In this document: positions 14,355-18,586 of the stretch, piece by piece
Layout: each line of letters opens with the position of its first letter
Numbering within the stretch: the stretch's first letter is position 1
Source: Flammeovirgaceae bacterium UBA5008
Lineage (GTDB): Bacteria > Bacteroidota > Bacteroidia > Cytophagales > Cyclobacteriaceae
Length of the DNA stretch: 18,586 bases
Reading direction: 5' to 3'
Assembly: GCA_002398365.1 (NCBI GenBank)
Contig: DGYK01000047.1
Coordinates: 43,550-62,135, forward strand
Translations under genes and position numbers: made by a program
Notes under the pieces: generated by a model
The model's database searches: none
What the model was told of the DNA's origin: nothing
The model's input: the letters and a program-made list of their open reading frames with translations, nothing else

Positions 14355-15394
14355 TTATTCGCTGAATTGCTTTCCAGATATTTTTTTACCCGCAGGGCTA
14401 CATTCTCCCGAATGTTCATATAAAAGAAGTTGTAGTCGGCCCGGTGCCAGCTTTTGTTTTTCACGAGCCAACTTCCTTTGATATGCGGACGATTGACCCA
14501 CAACATGTTTTGTTGAATTTGTGCATCCACCAACTGTGGTGCGAAAGTAAATTTAAAAGCAACGCCTCCTTTGTTGAGTTCATGCGATGCGTATGTTTCA
14601 GAACTATTCCATAGCAAAGGGTTGATGCACACCGATCCTTTGTAATAACTGTCGTAATTAAAAGGCACATAGTTGCGACCTACCGTATTCCACGTCACCC
14701 AACCACCAATTTGATCGGCAGTAGTTGCCGGCTGAATATGCTTAAATACGTCTGCTTTAATCGCACGGCCAATCAGGTAGGCAGCTACTAATTGTTTCTG
14801 TAATTCTTTTCCATCAACGTAATCTTGTATCAAACGCACGCCATGTAAACTTCCCTGGCTGTGTGAGGCAATGATAATCGGGCGCCCCTGATTGTAATTC
14901 TTCAGGTAATATTCGAATGCGGCCTTCACATCTTCGTAAGCAAGGTCCAACGCACTTTTAGCATCTGACTTGTTCGATGTATAAAATGCATACAAGTGCG
15001 CTTGTCGGTAATAAGGTGAGTAGATTCTCGCACTTCCGTTAAACACGCTGGCTTGGTTGAGAATGGTGCTTAATTGAATATCGCGATTGAGTACTTCATC
15101 ATTTACATCGGCATTCCAGATAAATTGATTTTTAGGTTTTTCCGTGAAGATGGTTGGGTAGATGAAAAACACATCTACCGATGCTAATGCTTGTTCATTT
15201 TGAAGATTGGCTTTTCGTGGTGTGCTGTCGGCCGCATCTGCTTTTTGCGGAAGCGAAGCCCAATGTTTTGATAGCGAATAATCCGGTGGAGGTGGAGTAG
15301 GCGATTTCGGGAAGTCTACCGACAACCGATGGATGCCGGATGAACAGGAAGAGATTACCAGCGCAAGGGCAAACCAATAGTAGAAGCGATTCAT
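14351..15394 (-). CDS. DUF3089 alpha/beta-hydrolase lipoprotein
   Basis: The product is 347 residues. The signal ends in lipobox VISSC with Cys17, then a proline-rich stretch (PKSPTPPPPDYS). The hydrolase core is DUF3089-like: VDVFFIYPTIF (73-83), IYSPYYRQAHLYAF (124-137), and the nucleophile elbow IIASHSQGS with Ser179. The first glycine of GxSxG is Ser177 here. A conserved late segment is VCINPLLWN. A histidine for the triad may be in HIKGSWLV or SWHRADYN. It is a putative envelope esterase or amidase of unknown substrate, probably in the inner leaflet facing the periplasm or on the outer membrane. It overlaps the PBP1C start (GTGA) and follows the dipeptidase gene by 48 bp, so a role in cell-wall metabolism is a reasonable but unproven guess. 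Confidence 0.87.
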   Translation of the reverse strand: MNRFYYWFALALVISSCSSGIHRLSVDFPKSPTPPPPDYSLSKHWASLPQKADAADSTPRKANLQNEQALASVDVFFIYPTIFTEKPKNQFIWNADVNDEVLNRDIQLSTILNQASVFNGSARIYSPYYRQAHLYAFYTSNKSDAKSALDLAYEDVKAAFEYYLKNYNQGRPIIIASHSQGSLHGVRLIQDYVDGKELQKQLVAAYLIGRAIKADVFKHIQPATTADQIGGWVTWNTVGRNYVPFNYDSYYKGSVCINPLLWNSSETYASHELNKGGVAFKFTFAPQLVDAQIQQNMLWVNRPHIKGSWLVKNKSWHRADYNFFYMNIRENVALRVKKYLESNSANK

Positions 15395-15442
15395 GATTGT
15401 AATGGAATTTGTAAAGATATAATGCTCCGTACCAACAAAGTG

Positions 15443-16600
15443 CTACTGCGGTAAATTACGAAGGAAAAAATCCCGGACGTTGCCACCGAGTATCTGCTCA
15501 ATTTCTGAGCGGGTAAACTTCAGTTTTTCTAATTCGCTTACTAACAGTGGCAATCCGGTAACATCGAAGTGTGCTTCAATGGCTCCATCCCAATCAGAAC
15601 CCAAGGCCACTTTATCAACTCCAATCTTGTCGGCCACATAGCGAATACTTTTAGCGGTTGCTGCTGCATCTTTGCCGCACACGGCAGTTTCCCACAGGCC
15701 AATGCCTACCAATCCATTTCGCCTTCCGATTTCCTGCAAGTGCTCATCGGATAAGTTTCGTTGATTGTCGCACACGCCTTTGATGCCCGTGTGCGAAACT
15801 AACACGGGACCTTCATGAAGAGTGAACACATCATTAATGGTTTGCTGCGAAGAATGCGCCAAGTCGATGAGAATGTGCAGGCTATCCATTTTTTTGATGA
15901 GTTGCTTGCCTAATGGTGTGAGTCCTCCTTTCTCCATGCCGTGAGCCGAGCCGGCAAATTCATTGTCATAGAAGTGAGCGAGACCGATATAGCGCACACC
16001 TATATTATAGAATTCCTGCAAGTTGTTCAGATTTCCTTCCAAGGGCTGCGCACCTTCTAAACCAAGCATTCCGGAAGTGAGCTTGGGATTCGTTTTGCGA
16101 TCGGTGATGAACTGTTGTAATTCATTGCGTGAAGTGATAACACGCAACTGTCCATTGGATTCTTTCGCGAAATCATGCAGAGTCTGGCATTGATTCAATG
16201 CACGTGCTTTAATGCTAAACCAATTCGACACCGGTCGTAATTGAGCAAAGCTGAGTAATGCGATTTGATCGCTGTTGCCATCATTCTTCTCGATGTTGAT
16301 GCCCGCAGGTACTTTGCTGACAATGGTAAAAACCTGAAAGGCCATATTGGCTTGCTGCATGCGCGGCACATCTACGTGACCGTAGTCGATCTTCTTTAAT
16401 AAATTCCTATCCCACAATAACTCATCGCAGTGCAAGTCTGCAATGAATGGTATGGAATCATACCAACCAATTTTAGTGGCAGCGCCTGCTATTATGACTT
16501 TATTACTGGACTTGTCGACATAGGCAGGAGCAAACATGAAGAATCCCAGCAAGACGATTGCAATGATGATGAAAAAAATTTGGAGATTTTTTTTTGTCAT
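15443..16600 (-). CDS. Membrane dipeptidase, peptidase family M19
   Basis: The product is 385 residues. An N-terminal hydrophobic anchor (6-24) suggests a periplasmic, membrane-tethered enzyme. The M19 zinc site is intact: H57 and D59 (ADLHCDELLW), bridging E182 (LGLEGAQPL), H249 (IDLAHSS), H270 (VLVSHTG) and D336 (LGSDWDGA). The substrate-binding RNLSD (281-285) and the C-terminal GGNVRDFF are also typical. Family members cleave dipeptides, often with a D-residue at the C-terminal position, and some hydrolyse beta-lactams. Leading a cluster with PBP1C suggests recycling of peptidoglycan-derived peptides, which is inference. Upstream, TCCATTTG (16632-16625 on this strand) is one mismatch from the -7 consensus and could be the cluster promoter. 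Confidence 0.92.
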   Translation of the reverse strand: MTKKNLQIFFIIIAIVLLGFFMFAPAYVDKSSNKVIIAGAATKIGWYDSIPFIADLHCDELLWDRNLLKKIDYGHVDVPRMQQANMAFQVFTIVSKVPAGINIEKNDGNSDQIALLSFAQLRPVSNWFSIKARALNQCQTLHDFAKESNGQLRVITSRNELQQFITDRKTNPKLTSGMLGLEGAQPLEGNLNNLQEFYNIGVRYIGLAHFYDNEFAGSAHGMEKGGLTPLGKQLIKKMDSLHILIDLAHSSQQTINDVFTLHEGPVLVSHTGIKGVCDNQRNLSDEHLQEIGRRNGLVGIGLWETAVCGKDAAATAKSIRYVADKIGVDKVALGSDWDGAIEAHFDVTGLPLLVSELEKLKFTRSEIEQILGGNVRDFFLRNLPQ

Positions 16601-16698
16601 GTGTTCAATTCATTTTTTCTGTTGCAAATGGAATCTCAATTTACCTTGAGGTGTTGAAAGATTCATGTAAATTTCGAACTTTAAATTAAACTAGTGTT

Positions 16699-18009
16699 AT
16701 GTTTATCAAATATTTAGTTTTTCTGACAGTAGCGTTATTTCTTAGTATGTCATGCGTATTTTCTCAGACTAATTTTGTTGTAGGATCAGTTGTAACAATT
16801 CAAGGAGATACACTTAAAGGCTATATTAATAATCGTGAATGGGATATTTCACCAACTACAATTGAGTTTAGAAGAGAGGGGAATGAGAGCGTTCAAGTTT
16901 ATACAATAAAGGATATCATTTCTTTTGATGTTAATTCAATCAAGTATTTGGTGGCTGAAGTCGATATTGAAACTAGCCCTTACCTAATTGGGAGAATGGA
17001 TACAATTGCTGTATTCTCAACAGCAAAAGCAAAAGTTTTTCTTAAACAGCTGGTATCAGGACCTAAATCACTCTATCGATATGCAGAGAAAAACGATCAC
17101 CCCTTTTTCTATATTAATAATGATGGGCAATTTGAGTTACTGAAGCATAAACGATACTTTCGTTATCAATTAGTAACTACTCACGGTTATAGTGCAAAAA
17201 AGTTAATATTAGAAAATAAGGCTTATCTAGCTCAGGTAGTACGCTATTTAAATGACTGCATGGAAGTAAATAGGTACCTTCAATACACAAGATATGATCA
17301 GAAAAGCCTATTACAGCTGTTCAAATTGTACTACAAATGTAACAATGACAAGAAAGCTGTAATACTTAATAACAGTGATGATTATAAATTTGAAATGGGA
17401 CCCGTACTCTATATGGCTAGCCCTACTCTTAGTTTTTCAGGTGCAAATTTTGCTGGAAATTACCCTGTAAGATCTTCCTTCTCAACTTCCCCATTACTGA
17501 GCATCGGTTTTTCGGGTGACTTTTTTTTCAAAAACGCCAATAGAAAATTTACATTAGGTAATGAATTAATTTATAATTCACTAAAAAGTACTGGATACTA
17601 TACAGTATTTGTCACAAATGATGACTATGATAAGTACACCACGCAAGTGGATATATCCATAATTCGGCTCAATACCATTTTTAGACTTAGCAAGAGTGTG
17701 GGACAAGTTGATGTATCTGTTTTGGCGGGGTTTCTAGCAAATATTTTGATTGATCAAAAGAGTAATAAAACAGATGAAATTAAAAGACCGAATAATGCAG
17801 CCCCTACGATAACAACGAAAAGGGTTGAATTATTCAACAGTTCCGTTAACACCGGAATTATTTCTGGGGTAGGACTTGGCTTTAGGAGATATCGACTGGA
17901 TGCCAGATATGAATTGGGCCTAGCTATGAATGGCCCAAGCGAATTACGCGATTTAGGAACAACTGGCCAAATTAATTCTTTTGCGATGGTATTATCCTAC
18001 AAATGGTAG
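16699..18009 (+). CDS. Hypothetical exported outer-membrane beta-barrel-type protein
   Basis: The product is 436 residues. The signal peptide is about 1-22 (FSQ|TNF). The N-terminal half (23-225) begins with a beta-rich module (GSVVTIQGDTLKGYINNREWD ... YTIKDIISFDVNSIKYL), a pattern common in Bacteroidota exported proteins of unknown function. A conserved-looking helical part follows, with paired cysteines (NDCMEVNRYL ... YYKCNND). From about residue 230 the sequence alternates like a transmembrane barrel and ends in an aromatic residue (VLSYKW), as outer-membrane proteins do. No enzyme motif is visible. The gene is AT-richer than its left neighbours (20 G+C in the 60 bases 16861-16920). A weak -7 (TAAATTTC, 16668-16675) precedes it. 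Confidence 0.72.
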   Translation: MFIKYLVFLTVALFLSMSCVFSQTNFVVGSVVTIQGDTLKGYINNREWDISPTTIEFRREGNESVQVYTIKDIISFDVNSIKYLVAEVDIETSPYLIGRMDTIAVFSTAKAKVFLKQLVSGPKSLYRYAEKNDHPFFYINNDGQFELLKHKRYFRYQLVTTHGYSAKKLILENKAYLAQVVRYLNDCMEVNRYLQYTRYDQKSLLQLFKLYYKCNNDKKAVILNNSDDYKFEMGPVLYMASPTLSFSGANFAGNYPVRSSFSTSPLLSIGFSGDFFFKNANRKFTLGNELIYNSLKSTGYYTVFVTNDDYDKYTTQVDISIIRLNTIFRLSKSVGQVDVSVLAGFLANILIDQKSNKTDEIKRPNNAAPTITTKRVELFNSSVNTGIISGVGLGFRRYRLDARYELGLAMNGPSELRDLGTTGQINSFAMVLSYKW

Positions 18010-18014
18010 ACCAA

Positions 18015-18586
18015 TTAAAAGCAATAGACTATTGAAAACGATGTGCCTGTCATTCCTAATTCGTATTCTTGAAAAGAGGCTTTAGCCAAATCAGTAAGCC
18101 TTAACTCCAACTGAAGGGCATTAACTTTTTGAATAGGAATTTGGATTCCAATTGCAGAAGTAAGACCAAATTGTAGCGTTGAAGATGATGATGAAGCCGC
18201 TCCAGTTGATGTACTAATTGTGGAGTAAGATGGAAGAAATCCACCTTTTAGAAATGGTTTAATACGATAATTGGATATTACCCATTTTAATCCAATTGGA
18301 AGTAAAATGTAGTGAGCTGAAATTTGTTTAGAAGTATTAGTGTTTGAACTTATCTTGCCGGAAAGCAAGCTTATGTTTAATTCGGCTGTAAGAAATAAGT
18401 TTTTAGGTTTATAGAATGGAAACTCTTTACCAATTCCAATCGAGGGAGAGGTAAACTTTCCCACAACTCGCTCTGCGGTTAGCAGCCCACCGTCTCCTTT
18501 AACCTCAATCTGATTTATGCTAAATAGAAGGGTTGTATGAGTAAAAAGAATTTTCTCCGTTTTGCATGATTTCACAATCATGTTTA
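18015..18586 (-). CDS. Outer-membrane beta-barrel-type protein, C-terminal part (5' end outside window)
   Basis: This is an open frame of at least 190 codons running to the window edge. An ATG at 18581 is in frame, but the codon before it is sense and the sequence after it lacks a signal peptide, so the true start is probably beyond the window. It has alternating polar/hydrophobic strands (NLFLTAELNISLLSGKIS, HYILLPIGLKWVISNYRIKP) and ends in SFSIVYCF, an aromatic C-terminus. The segment TSPSIGIGKEFPFYKPKNLF resembles TSPLLSIGFSGDFFFKNANR of the convergent 436-residue protein, suggesting one family. The stop lies 5 bp from that gene's stop. Confidence 0.62.
   Translation of the reverse strand, partial: NMIVKSCKTEKILFTHTTLLFSINQIEVKGDGGLLTAERVVGKFTSPSIGIGKEFPFYKPKNLFLTAELNISLLSGKISSNTNTSKQISAHYILLPIGLKWVISNYRIKPFLKGGFLPSYSTISTSTGAASSSSSTLQFGLTSAIGIQIPIQKVNALQLELRLTDLAKASFQEYELGMTGTSFSIVYCF

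Overview
The window looks like a piece of a Bacteroidota chromosome, most likely from the Cytophagales. The pointers are a TonB-dependent receptor with an N-terminal carboxypeptidase-regulatory-like domain next to a DUF4249 lipoprotein, tandem DUF4199 membrane proteins, promoter elements matching the Bacteroidota -7 consensus TAnnTTTG, the general absence of Shine-Dalgarno sequences, and a tmRNA tag (GENTYAMAA) close to the Cytophaga-type tag as I remember it. No phage, transposase, CRISPR array or antibiotic-type gene cluster is visible. Most of the window is core and envelope biology.

Left part (1-5145, + strand): the tail of one DUF4199-like membrane protein, a complete DUF4199 protein, and a family 2 glycosyltransferase that overlaps it by one base. 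After a 146-bp gap holding a perfect 16-bp palindrome come a TonB-dependent receptor and its DUF4249 surface-lipoprotein partner.

RNA region (5146-6022): the most unusual part. A good -7 box precedes a stretch that folds as a multi-helix RNA candidate (5255-5334). Three 30-bp tandem repeats follow and run up to the 5' end of tmRNA (ssrA, 5477-5866). Three tandem T-tract hairpins spaced about 49 bp apart lie downstream. The repeat units upstream of ssrA and the terminator hairpins downstream belong to the same imperfect palindrome family, so ssrA is bracketed by copies of one element.

Sulfur metabolism (6023-8707): two divergent genes encode a trans-sulfuration PLP enzyme (cystathionine gamma-lyase/synthase type) and a cystathionine beta-synthase with a C-terminal CBS pair. 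Together they could convert homocysteine and serine to cysteine. The beta-synthase gene collides tail to tail with the next gene, with overlapping stop codons.

Envelope cluster (8704-16600, - strand; transcription runs right to left): an M19 dipeptidase with an N-terminal membrane anchor, a DUF3089 alpha/beta-hydrolase lipoprotein, penicillin-binding protein 1C (GTG start overlapping the preceding stop), a SPOR+OmpA-like protein, a DUF1003 membrane protein and a second SPOR+OmpA-like paralog. Peptidoglycan synthesis, peptide hydrolysis and peptidoglycan binding are grouped together.

Right end (16699-18586): two convergent, visibly AT-richer genes for outer-membrane beta-barrel-like proteins that look like relatives of each other. 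The second runs off the window edge.
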